Assembly (NCBI GenBank): GCA_022827625.1
Contig: JAJEIE010000009.1
Coordinates: forward strand, 1 to 64,000
DNA: 64,000 bases
Source of the DNA: Candidatus Poribacteria bacterium
GTDB lineage: Bacteria; Poribacteria; WGA-4E; WGA-3G
Direction of reading: 5' to 3'
The notes under the pieces are model-generated. The model was given only the letters and a program-made list of their open reading frames with translations. It did not search any database and was not told where the DNA came from. Shown piece after piece: positions 1 to 8,722 of this stretch. A program made the translations under genes and the position numbers. The first letter of the stretch is position 1. Every line of letters begins with the position of its first letter.

Positions 1-1247
1 GATAATTTGCTGGCAGCATTACCAGTGTGCACTTGAATTCGAAATTTCAGGTTATGCTTACCGGACAGGTGCAGTTCTTGATACGGCATAAAAAGGGAAT
101 AATCTTCGTAGAGTGTGTTAACGTACCCGGGTCGGAAACTACCACCAACAGCAACGTTGCCTGATGTCGTGTTGTAAATTTGATTGGTATCCTTCAACGG
201 ATCTCCATTTTTCTGGTAAAAGTATGCGTTAACACTCCACTGGTTTCCCTTGAAGTTGTCTACTTCAAACTTGACATGTATCCGCATGCCTTTGACTGAA
301 TCCTGATACTGATTGTGATCCACCCATACCTTTTGAACACGAGGTTGGGCGGATAATCCATTCGGAGCGTCATTTGGATTCAGGAGGGACAGTATTGTTC
401 GTTGGGGAAATTCGCCGTAGTGCCTTGGATGCTGAATTCTGGTGCCAACTATTCGCCAGTATTGTTCAAGGAATTCCTTTACTTTTTCTTGGGCATCTGC
501 GAAAACTTCATTCCATCCTACAAACCGGCGAGTGCTATCAGGATGTGAGTTAATAGAGCGAACCAAACTGTTTGTAAACCAACCCCCATTCGTCGAATCT
601 CCCCAAGAGTACTCATTCTCAGTTGCGCTAGTCACATGCAGAAAACCGGTGTGCTCAACAAACAGTTGTCTATAGACTTTCCCCGCTTTGTAATCCACAG
701 CAGCACTCGTTCCCAAAAACCCCATTGGAATCTTAATACTACTGTCAACACCACAGGTGTCTGTTATGAGTATTTTTAAACGAGATCCCCAAGCCTCTGA
801 AGTTTTTAGTGTATCAACAAGATCCTTCCGATAGAGTTTCGCCCCCGTGAGGTCGAAATAAGTCCCACCCTCCGGAGCTTGTGGGTTTCTTGCACCATGT
901 CCACAGTAGTAGATAAAGATTACATCATTAGAGGCGGGTGTAAGTTCTCTGACCCACGTGAGAATGCGTTGCGGATTTGGCCACTCCTTGCGATTATTGG
1001 AGTTTGATCGCAAAGTTGTTAGGTTTAATTCACAGACATCTTTATTTTCTACCGCTCGTAGCAGCTGGCGAATCCATCTCGCACTTTGCTGATATTGCTT
1101 AAAGTTTGCGGGGTCGCCATCCATGATTACCAGTAACGCGTGAATCGTCGGTTTGGCAGCTGTGGCTGTCGGTGTAAAGACCACTTCCGAACTCAACAGC
1201 ACTATTATTAGCACTATAAATACAGAGAACCTTTTTATAACTTTCAT
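1..1247 (-). CDS. Exported caspase-like (C14) protease, C-terminus cut by window edge
   Basis: An open frame of about 415 codons starts at 1247 with an AGGAG ribosome site about 10 bases upstream and runs off the left edge without a stop. Residues 1-30 form a signal peptide (Lys/Arg start, hydrophobic core, ATAA exit). The caspase fold follows: strand TIHALLVIMD, then FIYYCGHG with the presumed catalytic His117, then LKILITDTCG with Cys165. The linker HYGEFP matches the YGELP element after the caspase domains of the next genes. After about residue 285 there is a further beta-rich region, missing from the neighbours, whose function I cannot name. Both dyad residues are present, so it is probably an active cysteine protease acting outside the cytoplasm. 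It is the most downstream of four same-strand paralogs (1-4853). Its substrate is unknown. Confidence 0.85.
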   Translation of the reverse strand, partial: MKVIKRFSVFIVLIIVLLSSEVVFTPTATAAKPTIHALLVIMDGDPANFKQYQQSARWIRQLLRAVENKDVCELNLTTLRSNSNNRKEWPNPQRILTWVRELTPASNDVIFIYYCGHGARNPQAPEGGTYFDLTGAKLYRKDLVDTLKTSEAWGSRLKILITDTCGVDSSIKIPMGFLGTSAAVDYKAGKVYRQLFVEHTGFLHVTSATENEYSWGDSTNGGWFTNSLVRSINSHPDSTRRFVGWNEVFADAQEKVKEFLEQYWRIVGTRIQHPRHYGEFPQRTILSLLNPNDAPNGLSAQPRVQKVWVDHNQYQDSVKGMRIHVKFEVDNFKGNQWSVNAYFYQKNGDPLKDTNQIYNTTSGNVAVGGSFRPGYVNTLYEDYSLFMPYQELHLSGKHNLKFRIQVHTGNAASKL

Positions 1248-1359
1248 ACCTCAAGTCTCCTTTTGATATTCTCTTCGATTCTGACTTATAACTTCACAAA
1301 CCGTGTCAAAATACCTTACTATATTCTCTATGTCAACAATGAGATGAGTCTCCGGGATC

Positions 1360-2952
1360 TCATTGAGTTTTCTGGGGAAGTTCGCGAGCCTGAGGTGTCT
1401 GGCTTTTCTGAGCAGTCTCCAGATCTTCAAGGAGCTTTTCTCGCTCCTCGTCAGAGAAGGCCACTGGATAATTCTCTACGTCCTTAAATCCGGCATGCTT
1501 GAATAACTCTTCTTTTAACTTATTGCCGGTTTTCTCCACAAGCTCATCCCATTCTAAGAAGGTCCGGCGTTCACCGTTATCAGGCACCTGCGATGGGAAA
1601 TCCTCGCGCCTACGGATTTCATAAATCGACTCAATCAAAGCACGTGTGAACCATCCACCATCAGAACCATCTCCGAATGACAGTTCATTTTCGGATTTAC
1701 TCACGAGATACAGAAAACCTTCGTGTTCAAGAAAGAGGTTATAGAATGATGTCTGCGGGTAGGGAAGTCCGAACCGTGGAATTTGAACGACTGGGCCAAG
1801 ACGATACGTGTCAATGATAAGCATTCGCAAACGACTTTTCTTCGCATTCTCGCCCTCTATTACCTTTTCAAGTTGCTTGATGAGGTCGCCTTGATCTTCA
1901 GCATTGGGTTCGGTCTCATTTGCACTATAATAGATGCAAATCGTGTCATTATTATCGGGCTGAAGTGCCTCTGCCCACGCTGTAATATTATCCCGCGTGA
2001 GACTGTTTTCGGAGCTGCGCAACGTCTGTATATGGAGGTTGCAGATTCCAAGAGTTTCTGCTTCCCTAAAAAGTCCACGAATCCGGGTGTGATTTATTGT
2101 TGCGATAGATCGATTGCCAGCATCAGCAATATCATTAATCACTAATAGTGCGTGCACTGTCAAAGTGAGCGTTGGGAAGTCGCCGAGGACGGTTGGGGTT
2201 TGACTTTTCTTAATATTGGCAATATTCATAGATGCTCTCAATTCATCAGAAAAGACATCCGAATTTTTACTGTACGACTCTTGGGTGACGGCTTGGGTTG
2301 TTTTCAAAATGTCCTTCCATGTGACAGGATTATCCCCATTGGTAGGTGCCGCGTAGATTGCGTGTATCAACGCTTGTGTAAACCACCCGCCGTTTGCATC
2401 CCCAAAAGCGAATTCAGATTCAGATTTACTGGTAAGATTCAGAAATCCTTTATGTTCAACGAACAAACTTTCAAGGACTGACTCAGACGGATCCGTATTG
2501 ATGAATCCACTTCCGTTCTCAGTTATTTCGATAATATGAAAATCTGTGTCCGTGATGAAGATTTTTAAGCGACCCGTCATTTTATCAAGTTTACTAACAA
2601 CTTCCTCTTGATTGAGAAAGTCGTCAACTGCACTATAATAAACGAAAACGACATCGTTGCCCCCAGGGCGAACGTTCTCCAGCCAGTCTTTTGTCTGTTC
2701 GGAAGCCGGTGTACTATTGTCCATAACAGAGCCAACACGGACCTCCTCAAGGGTGCAGATGTCCTGAGTAGCGACCGTTCGTAATAATTTGACAACCCGA
2801 TCCATATTCTTGGCATACTCTGGAATGTTCGTATCGCTACCTATCAGCAAGGCGTGGATCGTTTGTGCTGCGGTAGGAAGGGTAAACACCATTGTGGAAC
2901 TTAATAGCAACGTTATCAACGGAAAAAGATGGAACTGTCTAAATGCTCTCAT
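1360..2952 (-). CDS. Exported double caspase-fold protein, both catalytic dyads lost
   Basis: 530 residues starting at an ATG with an AAAGGAG site. A signal peptide (1-30, ending TAAQ) is followed by two caspase-like repeats at about 31-260 and 261-500, each opening with a VHALL/IHALL strand and keeping the EHxGFLxLxSKSExE and DGGWFT / NGGWFT blocks of the active neighbours. Where the paralogs have SGHG, repeat 1 has SAVD (His to Val109) and repeat 2 has SANE (His to Asn345). Where they have TDSC/TDTC, repeat 1 has TDTD (Cys to Asp137) and repeat 2 has IDTY (Cys to Tyr383). All four catalytic positions are therefore replaced while the scaffold and reading frame are intact, which suggests a pseudoenzyme (scaffold, inhibitor or binding partner) rather than a decaying gene. 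Repeat 1 ends in KSQTPTVLGDFP, the linker shared by the family. Confidence 0.85.
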   Translation of the reverse strand: MRAFRQFHLFPLITLLLSSTMVFTLPTAAQTIHALLIGSDTNIPEYAKNMDRVVKLLRTVATQDICTLEEVRVGSVMDNSTPASEQTKDWLENVRPGGNDVVFVYYSAVDDFLNQEEVVSKLDKMTGRLKIFITDTDFHIIEITENGSGFINTDPSESVLESLFVEHKGFLNLTSKSESEFAFGDANGGWFTQALIHAIYAAPTNGDNPVTWKDILKTTQAVTQESYSKNSDVFSDELRASMNIANIKKSQTPTVLGDFPTLTLTVHALLVINDIADAGNRSIATINHTRIRGLFREAETLGICNLHIQTLRSSENSLTRDNITAWAEALQPDNNDTICIYYSANETEPNAEDQGDLIKQLEKVIEGENAKKSRLRMLIIDTYRLGPVVQIPRFGLPYPQTSFYNLFLEHEGFLYLVSKSENELSFGDGSDGGWFTRALIESIYEIRRREDFPSQVPDNGERRTFLEWDELVEKTGNKLKEELFKHAGFKDVENYPVAFSDEEREKLLEDLETAQKSQTPQARELPQKTQ

Positions 2953-3047
2953 GAGATGAAATCTCCTTTGTGTGTTTGTATGTACAGCAATTACGCGCTG
3001 CTGTAAAGACGCAATTACTTGGATCCTTGTGTCTCGGCAGAGATATA

Positions 3048-3899
3048 TTACCTAAGTCGCTTTGGGAGTTCACCGTAGTACTTCGGTGTCTGGCTCGTAA
3101 TGCCCCTTTGTCGCAGATCCGCTTTCCTTTCGGGGGAAAGACGTGGATAGAGGGCATCAAATAACCCCATTGTCTTTCTTTGGGTTGCGTGAAAAATTTC
3201 CTGCCAAGACACAAAATTATCGTTATTGTCATCTGGATACGCGTAGATCGTCTGAATCAACGACGTGGTGAAATAGCCTCCACCACCGTAGGTGCGCTGA
3301 GGCCTCGGAACCACTACCCATGCATATTCGCCTTCGGTTGCGGCTGACAGATGCAAGAACCCCTTATGTTCAACAAACAAATTCTTTAATGCCGATTCAA
3401 GTGTTGGACTCAGCGACGGCGGATCTATTTCAACGGTGTTACTACAAGAATCTGTAATAAGAATTTTTAAGCGACAAGCTTGTGCCTCCATCATCCTGAC
3501 TAGTTCATCTCGATAAAGAATACCACCCTGCAGGGCGATGAAAGTTCTGTTATTTCGCATTCCACCGTGCCCCGCAAAATAAACGAAAAACACATCCTTG
3601 CTGCTGTCCAGTCGCACATCCTTTATCCAACGCTCCACCCGGTTCGGAGTCGCCCTATCTTCTGTGCTTTTCAAAACACGTTTCTCAACGCGGCAGACAT
3701 CCCTACGCTCAATATCTCGTAGTAAATTCTCAATCTGTCTCATACTTCCGGCAACACCGGGACCGATACTTGCATCGCTATCCATAATTACCAACAGTGC
3801 ATGAATGGTTTGTGCATCTGCAGCAGGGATTAACGCCAGAGTCAGTATTAACAGAAATATCCATACTTTCAATTCTCGCTGCCATCGAACAACTCTCAT
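3048..3899 (-). CDS. Exported caspase-like (C14) protease
   Basis: 283 residues; ATG start with an AAGGAGA site. Signal peptide 1-30 (WIFLLILTLALIPAADAQ). One caspase domain: TIHALLVIMDSD strand, then VFFVYFAGHGG with His111, then LKILITDSC with Cys152, followed by EHKGFLHLSAATEGEYA and FTTSLIQTIYA, the conserved core after the catalytic Cys. It ends with QTPKYYGELPKRLR, an element shared across the cluster. Compact single-domain architecture with an intact dyad, so probably an active secreted or periplasmic cysteine protease. It lies between the pseudo-caspase and another active paralog, all on one strand with gaps of about 100 bases. Whether it cuts after Arg/Lys (metacaspase-like) or Asp cannot be read from the sequence. 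Confidence 0.85.
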   Translation of the reverse strand: MRVVRWQRELKVWIFLLILTLALIPAADAQTIHALLVIMDSDASIGPGVAGSMRQIENLLRDIERRDVCRVEKRVLKSTEDRATPNRVERWIKDVRLDSSKDVFFVYFAGHGGMRNNRTFIALQGGILYRDELVRMMEAQACRLKILITDSCSNTVEIDPPSLSPTLESALKNLFVEHKGFLHLSAATEGEYAWVVVPRPQRTYGGGGYFTTSLIQTIYAYPDDNNDNFVSWQEIFHATQRKTMGLFDALYPRLSPERKADLRQRGITSQTPKYYGELPKRLR

Positions 3900-4004
3900 G
3901 ATATGACTTCTCCTTTTTGTGCCTGCTACATTAAGGTAGAGGCATTTGAAACTACCTATCTTTTGCCGCCATCTGGGAGGTCTAAAATATCAACCCTCAT
4001 CTGC

Positions 4005-4853
4005 CTATCGGTAGAATCGATCGGGTAATTCACCAAAGTACTTTGGACGCTGGCTTTTTTGCCCCACTTCATCTAACGTTTCTTTGATGCTTTGAGGAAA
4101 TTCAGGCGAGTCTATGAAAGCCTTAAAGTACGCACGTGTTTTCTTCTGTGTGTTCTCAAAGACTTCCTTCCAAGACACGAAACCGTCGTCGTCTAAACCT
4201 TCTATATACAGCATTACATCAACAAACGCGCGTGTGAATATACCACCTTCTGAATTTCCGAGGGCATATTCCCCGTCAACTGCTGCTGTAACATCCAGAA
4301 AACCTTTATGTTCTAAAAATAGATTCACGTATGCCTTTTTCAGTGTATTGATGTAAGGCAGGCGGATTGGAACACCAAAGCTGCACGCATCAGTGGCTAA
4401 AATTTTTAATCGACACGGAACGCGACCTATAGCGTTGGCAAGCTCTTTCCGATTAAATTTTCTAGTAGGCAAACTTAGATAGAATTCTCTTGTACTGCTA
4501 TCTACTCCCCCATGTCCACTGAAGTAAACGAAAATGACATCATCTCTAGCGGCATTAACATTCCGGACCCACTCTAAGATATTATCCCTTGACATGTATT
4601 CAGGACTGTTCTCATTAACATTGCTCTTCAATTCAGATAATTCAACTGGAATTCTGGCTTCTCTCTCAATATCTCTGAACACCCTTTCCATCTTATCTTT
4701 ACTGGCATTATGTTGTGGGGCATTTAAGGGGTTAGCGTCATCAATAATCAACAAGGCATAAATTGTCTGTGCGTCTGCGGTAGACGTGAACACCATCGCA
4801 GTCCCCAGCACCATTAGCACCAAAAATAGGGACAGTTCTCTCATAACTCTCAT
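4005..4853 (-). CDS. Exported caspase-like (C14) protease, first gene of the cluster
   Basis: 282 residues from the ATG at 4853, chosen over an upstream in-frame ATG at 4937 because an AGGAG site sits about 9 bases before it and the protein then begins with a normal signal peptide (MRVMRELSLFLVLMVLG, exit TADAQ). The caspase domain shows TIYALLIIDD, then VIFVYFSGHGG with His114, then LKILATDAC with Cys157, then EHKGFLDVTAAVDGEYA and a final QRPKYFGELPDR. The dyad is intact. It is the first gene transcribed in the minus-strand caspase series, so any shared promoter should lie in 4854-5300. It is closest in layout to the 3048-3899 gene. Confidence 0.85.
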   Translation of the reverse strand: MRVMRELSLFLVLMVLGTAMVFTSTADAQTIYALLIIDDANPLNAPQHNASKDKMERVFRDIEREARIPVELSELKSNVNENSPEYMSRDNILEWVRNVNAARDDVIFVYFSGHGGVDSSTREFYLSLPTRKFNRKELANAIGRVPCRLKILATDACSFGVPIRLPYINTLKKAYVNLFLEHKGFLDVTAAVDGEYALGNSEGGIFTRAFVDVMLYIEGLDDDGFVSWKEVFENTQKKTRAYFKAFIDSPEFPQSIKETLDEVGQKSQRPKYFGELPDRFYR

Positions 4854-5177
4854 AACTAAAATCTCCTGAGGGTGTGAACCAAATAATGATGCAAGAATTA
4901 GCAGGATCCCTCTGAATCTCGCTGCATCATATTTCAACTGTGAGCATGATAACAGTTATGACGAAAATCGCCAATAAAAAATCAGTATGAAGATTAACTA
5001 ATTGAGGGTGTTTCATAAATAACGTGAGTTTGATAATACTTAGGATGGACACATTTTCTCTTAAAGTCCCCTGATAAGGGGAATTTAGGTTTAGGGGGTT
5101 AAGTCACTAAAATTGGCACTTTTTTTGACCGATTTGCCCTATCCTAACTTCTAATACTTTATTTTCAAGTTCACGTT

Positions 5178-5214
5178 TTAAAAAATATATAAGTCTTAAA
5201 AAATATATAAGTCT
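5178..5214. repeat. Two tandem copies of an 18-bp AT-rich unit
   Basis: The unit TTAAAAAATATATAAGTC occurs twice back to back. Two copies are too few and too short for a CRISPR array or clear minisatellite. It sits in the AT-rich region upstream of the caspase genes, so a regulatory role is possible but unproven. Confidence 0.6.
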
Positions 5215-5360
5215 AAGTCAAATTTTTCGCAAAATTTTTGTCCGCGTCATTCATGATTCAGCAAATTAATAAGATAGCAAGAAATAGATGAATAAAAACA
5301 CAATAGTAAAATTAAACTATTGTTTTATCCAGTCCAAATTTATAGTATCCGCTTTGATTT

Positions 5361-5387
5361 GTAGGGACAAGGTTACCTCGCCCCTAC
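5361..5387. repeat. Intergenic hairpin of the GTAGGG/CCCTAC family
   Basis: Imperfect inverted repeat GTAGGGACAAGGTT / ACCTCGCCCCTAC. Comparable GC-rich hairpins with CGAGGT/ACCTCG or CGCGGT/ACCGCG stems occur at 36527-36549, 42371-42390 and 15398-15418. It lies just past the 3' end of the minus-strand PhyH gene, where it could also slow transcription, but no T-run follows. Confidence 0.5.
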
Positions 5388-5448
5388 GACGAATATTATC
5401 ATGTCTATTGTGGAGGAGACGGTTAGGAAATCGTCACTACCGACAGTC

Positions 5449-6276
5449 CTACGTCGTGTTATTCTCCAACGAATACGCACGATTGCCACCCGGACCACCA
5501 CCAATCGCCCATGTGCCACGGAACAACGATTGTCGTTTCGGCGGCATCGTCTCGATGATCTCATGGCTCAGGTTCAACCGATGCCACTGTGCCCAGATGG
5601 AGTTGTAACAATTAAAGACAGCGCATCGTGGGTTCAACGGATTCGTCCAATCGTTCGCCGCATGCACAAGACTTTCAGTGAAGATAACAACGGAACCCGG
5701 CGGGCAGCTATAGTCATCCATCACCTCGCGCATATTCGCCTCCCACGGTGATTCACTGATGTTTGGACGATACTTGTCGGGACCGCCGTAATTGAAATGT
5801 GCCTTATGTGAACCGCTGAGAAAAGAGGTAGCACCTTGACCCGATTTAACCTCTTCAAGTTCCCAGACGACGCGTGTCAACCCCGCAAAAATCTTTTCAC
5901 CGGCGACCTGATACCGCATCGCGTTTGCCTGCTGCGGTGGACGCACAACGTGCGGCAGACCGTTATCGCCACGTTCCGACACACCCCAACCCGGGGGTCT
6001 CACAGTCGTAAAAGACCCTTCACACCGAAATCCATAGCAGTCGTCGTGTACAAACGGATCTTCAGACAAAATCTCGTTCAGGACGCCAACAATCGCCGGA
6101 TGGTCAAGTAAGGTCTGCAAGGCTCCCTGATAACTCTGTCTCGCACCCGCATAAACCTCTGCTTTCATCTCTTCGATCTCTGATTCCGACAATACCGAGG
6201 GGATCAGAATCCAACCCCGCAGATCAAAGAAAAACTTCTGCTCCGGTGTCATCGGGACTACAGTTTGATTTGACAT
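5449..6276 (-). CDS. Phytanoyl-CoA dioxygenase (PhyH) family protein, metal motif unclear
   Basis: 275 residues from the ATG at 6276, which has ACGGAGG about 7 bases upstream; an in-frame start at 6303 lacks such a site. The N-terminus (QKFFFDLRGWILIPSVLSESEIEEMK) is the usual PhyH opening, and GATSFLSGSHKAHF with PPGSVVIFTESLVHAAND matches the core and distal His of this Fe(II)/2-oxoglutarate oxygenase family. The canonical proximal His-x-Asp is not obvious: where it is expected I see GLPHVVRPP, so iron binding may use other residues or be impaired. Two other PhyH proteins in this window (14563-15381, 42486-43340) do have HAD or HQD. The substrate is unknown. It is followed on the same strand by no close partner; the glycosyltransferase at 6324-8072 is transcribed just upstream of it. 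Confidence 0.75.
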   Translation of the reverse strand: MSNQTVVPMTPEQKFFFDLRGWILIPSVLSESEIEEMKAEVYAGARQSYQGALQTLLDHPAIVGVLNEILSEDPFVHDDCYGFRCEGSFTTVRPPGWGVSERGDNGLPHVVRPPQQANAMRYQVAGEKIFAGLTRVVWELEEVKSGQGATSFLSGSHKAHFNYGGPDKYRPNISESPWEANMREVMDDYSCPPGSVVIFTESLVHAANDWTNPLNPRCAVFNCYNSIWAQWHRLNLSHEIIETMPPKRQSLFRGTWAIGGGPGGNRAYSLENNTT

Positions 6277-6323
6277 TTTTTCCTCCGTAAAAGTAGTACG
6301 CACGCTCCGCCATGCCTACTACG

Positions 6324-8072
6324 TTACAGTGCCTGTTTCAATCCAGGCAAGAAATAATTCTCAACGACAACCTCCCAACTCATCCGAGAAGCGATGTCGT
6401 AGCCTTCTCGAAGCATATCCTCCACATCGCGAGGTTTACGGGGCAGGCGTCCGAGGAGTTTCGCAGCAATATCCCGACTATTTTCCAACTCAATCGCATT
6501 CCGCTCCGTCAAACCGATGTGAAGCACATCTTCTAATGATTTCGGTGGTATCCGGAGCTCCGTATAGTCGGCAATAACGACATTCGGTACCTCTTTTCCA
6601 TCAGTCGCGCGGTGAATAAAACCACAGCATCCACAGACGTTACTCACAACACAGATCGCACCGAAACTCAACGGCTCCACCTGTGCGATCCCAAAAGGTT
6701 CATAAATGGATTGTCCAAATTCCGCATCGCTTCCCTTGCGAATGTCCATGAACTCCATCTCTACAGGCATCCGCTTCCCGCAAGCCTCTTGGCTCCATCC
6801 GAACTGATTCACAAAAACCACTTTAATCGCCTTAGACCGCAGATTGAAGGCAGAAACGCCGTTGTTTAACTCCACCTCAGCACCCACGAGATCTGGATAG
6901 CCAATCTTGTGATAGACGGGCCAACCATATTCCTGCTCCATTTCATGAATAGTTTCATACGGACGACCCGTCGCAATTTCTGTAGAAAGAACGAACAACA
7001 CAGCCGTTTTATCGTTGGAAGCGAGAAGAGAATCGAGATGTGTTAAAACCTGTAAATCACGCCATAAGCCTTTACTTTTAACCAAACGCGTTACATGCGT
7101 AAAGACGTAATCCGGACGGTAGTCAAGCAGTGTAGTCGCATACTTTTGAAGGAGTGATTTTGATTTCAACTTCTCCTGCAGGCTCACCTTAAATGCAGGG
7201 ATACCGTTGTAAACGAGGTTAATTGGAAAATTCTCAAACGGCTTTGCCAAAAATCGGAGCTCATCTACAACGAGATCCCCGACCGCAAAGATAGCATCAC
7301 AGAGATGTGCTTTATCAATCAACGCATGCTTGAAATACCAAAACGGATCGTCAAAAACATCACCCACCGACTGCTCCTGTACCTTCGCCTGTTTTAAAAC
7401 GTTGTAGAAACGGACATCGTGCCCGGGGTGTCCCTCAACAATAGGACGGATCGTTGCCACCTCGTGGGCGTAAAAGACGGTACGTACGTTTTGCGCACTT
7501 TCATCGTTCTGCCGCTCAATAAGCGTTTTGAGTGCAAGCGGCATCCCCATAAATTCATGGGAAATCACGAACACCGGTGTCTCTGTCTGTCTGCCGATCA
7601 GCGTCCGTAGCGCATAATACGCCGGTTCAGCAAGTCGGACATACTCCTCGAATTCCCATTCGTTTTCATAACGACTCGATTCAAGGTGAAAATGTTCATA
7701 GAGCTCCCACTTGAATCGACTCGTCAAATCTTCATTGCTGCTTGATACATTCACCAAGATAACGTCTGTGAGGATGGTAACTTTTTTATTTTTATCCTCA
7801 AAACGCCGTTGTCCGTAGACAAGTTCGACGTGATACGTCTGCTCAATCCCACTGAGAGCATCGGCGTGTGGTGTGTCTTTTATCCCATCGCTTGCGCGAT
7901 ACAGTATAGTGTCCAATGCGCCTAAATCCGCGCCTGGAAAGAGCGGACCAACGAGAAACGTACGCTCAACGGCTGCATTGTAACTTTGGGTTGTCAACAA
8001 CCCTTCCAAAACCGCCCCAATGCCTCCCATTTTCTGGATGGCTTCGTGTGTGGCGTGAACAACAATACTCAA
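6324..8072 (-). CDS. Glycogen/starch synthase-like glycosyltransferase
   Basis: 582 residues starting with TTG at 8072; a GTGAGGT site lies about 7 bases upstream and the protein then opens with MSIVVHATHE. KMGGIGAVLEGL near the N-terminus corresponds to the K-x-G-G-L sugar-nucleotide loop of GT5-type synthases. The C-terminal half holds DYVFTHVTRLVKSKGLW and SIYEPFGIAQVEPLSFGAICV, the E-x7-E region of GT-B retaining transferases. It is longer than typical bacterial GlgA (about 480) and its start is atypical, so the donor and acceptor are uncertain. Divergently transcribed from a block with glucan phosphorylase and ADP-glucose pyrophosphorylase, which supports a role in glycogen or other storage glucan synthesis. 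The downstream PhyH gene is 47 bases away. Confidence 0.72.
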   Translation of the reverse strand: MSIVVHATHEAIQKMGGIGAVLEGLLTTQSYNAAVERTFLVGPLFPGADLGALDTILYRASDGIKDTPHADALSGIEQTYHVELVYGQRRFEDKNKKVTILTDVILVNVSSSNEDLTSRFKWELYEHFHLESSRYENEWEFEEYVRLAEPAYYALRTLIGRQTETPVFVISHEFMGMPLALKTLIERQNDESAQNVRTVFYAHEVATIRPIVEGHPGHDVRFYNVLKQAKVQEQSVGDVFDDPFWYFKHALIDKAHLCDAIFAVGDLVVDELRFLAKPFENFPINLVYNGIPAFKVSLQEKLKSKSLLQKYATTLLDYRPDYVFTHVTRLVKSKGLWRDLQVLTHLDSLLASNDKTAVLFVLSTEIATGRPYETIHEMEQEYGWPVYHKIGYPDLVGAEVELNNGVSAFNLRSKAIKVVFVNQFGWSQEACGKRMPVEMEFMDIRKGSDAEFGQSIYEPFGIAQVEPLSFGAICVVSNVCGCCGFIHRATDGKEVPNVVIADYTELRIPPKSLEDVLHIGLTERNAIELENSRDIAAKLLGRLPRKPRDVEDMLREGYDIASRMSWEVVVENYFLPGLKQAL

Positions 8073-8473
8073 ATTTTTACCTCACTTCTTGTCTTTTTTA
8101 TAGGAATTTGCGTTTATTACTTAAGACTCCAATTCAGAAATTATAATAATTTTAAAATTACCATGTGTCGTAATAAGTTGTCAAGATATTTCAATTTGTA
8201 TCAGCACTATCACCAACAATGCGCGCCTCAATGCAATTCGCAATCTTCTTGCTGGTGCGATCTGAGTTTTTTGTCCTTGACAACACCACCAAAAGCAACT
8301 ATAATATAATAGTCGTCGGTTGTCAGTCGTCAGTTATCAGTTAAGAGCTTTAGATGTAACAATTGACCACTTCCTTGCGTCCCTCAAGTTTAGGAAACTT
8401 GTTACAAACCGTTCTTAACCGACAACCGATAACTGATAACCCATAACTATTTAATAACCTTTTGGAGGTAAAA
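8073..8473. other. Divergent intergenic region with an inverted TTATCAGTT-type repeat
   Basis: About 400 AT-rich bases between the divergent glycosyltransferase and winged-helix genes. The left arm at 8314-8343 (GTCGGTTGTCAGTCGTCAGT and onward) and right arm at 8413-8449 (AACCGACAACCGATAACTGA and onward) are imperfect inverted copies of one repeat. Related TTATCGG/TATCAG strings appear at 12054-12080 and 50719-50815. No gene seen; promoters for both flanking genes should lie here. Confidence 0.6.
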
Positions 8474-8698
8474 ATGTTAGATAATATCGGACATATTGCT
8501 GGTGCCATCTGGCACTATCTTGAGGAAAATAACGAAGCCACTGTTACAAAAATAACCCGAGAAATCGGCGAAACCGAACGTTCAGTGCTTATGGGGGTCG
8601 GCTGGCTCGCCCGCGAAGGAAAATTAAATTTCAACCAACGCAAACAAGGCACTTACATCACACTCAAAACACAACAATCAGACGCAGATGTTGGATAG
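8474..8698 (+). CDS. Small winged-helix DNA-binding protein (DUF2582-like)
   Basis: 74 residues from the ATG at 8474, which follows TTTGGAGGT by 5 bases; an in-frame TTG at 8462 lies on the ribosome site itself and is rejected. The sequence fits a single winged helix: HIAGAIWHYLEENNEATVTKITREIG is helix 1-2, ETERSVLMGVGWLAREGKL the recognition helix, and NFNQRKQGTYITL the wing. This matches the small DUF2582-type winged-helix proteins, whose role is undefined. It starts 25 bases upstream of glucan phosphorylase on the same strand and is likely cotranscribed, so it may regulate this glycogen operon. Confidence 0.75.
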   Translation: MLDNIGHIAGAIWHYLEENNEATVTKITREIGETERSVLMGVGWLAREGKLNFNQRKQGTYITLKTQQSDADVG

Positions 8699-8722
8699 AT
8701 TTCGGAAGGAGCACGGAATTAA

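Larger units (their letters stand above)
4854..5448. other. Intergenic region between the caspase cluster and PhyH gene, with small repeats
   Basis: No convincing gene in about 595 bases. It is AT-rich. It holds a perfect hairpin at 5067-5082 (TCCCCT, loop GATA, AGGGGA), two tandem copies of an 18-base AT-rich unit at 5178-5214, and a GTAGGG...CCCTAC hairpin at 5361-5387 that belongs to a repeat family seen elsewhere in the window. The upstream region of the caspase genes must lie here, but I could not pick out a convincing promoter. Confidence 0.6.

Noticed and set aside
5178-5214. Possible CRISPR array from two 18-bp units
   Set aside because: Only two tandem units, no spacers, no cas genes in view.
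5401-5751. 116-codon plus-strand frame
   Set aside because: Shadow of the PhyH gene on the minus strand; the PhyH frame has the family motifs.
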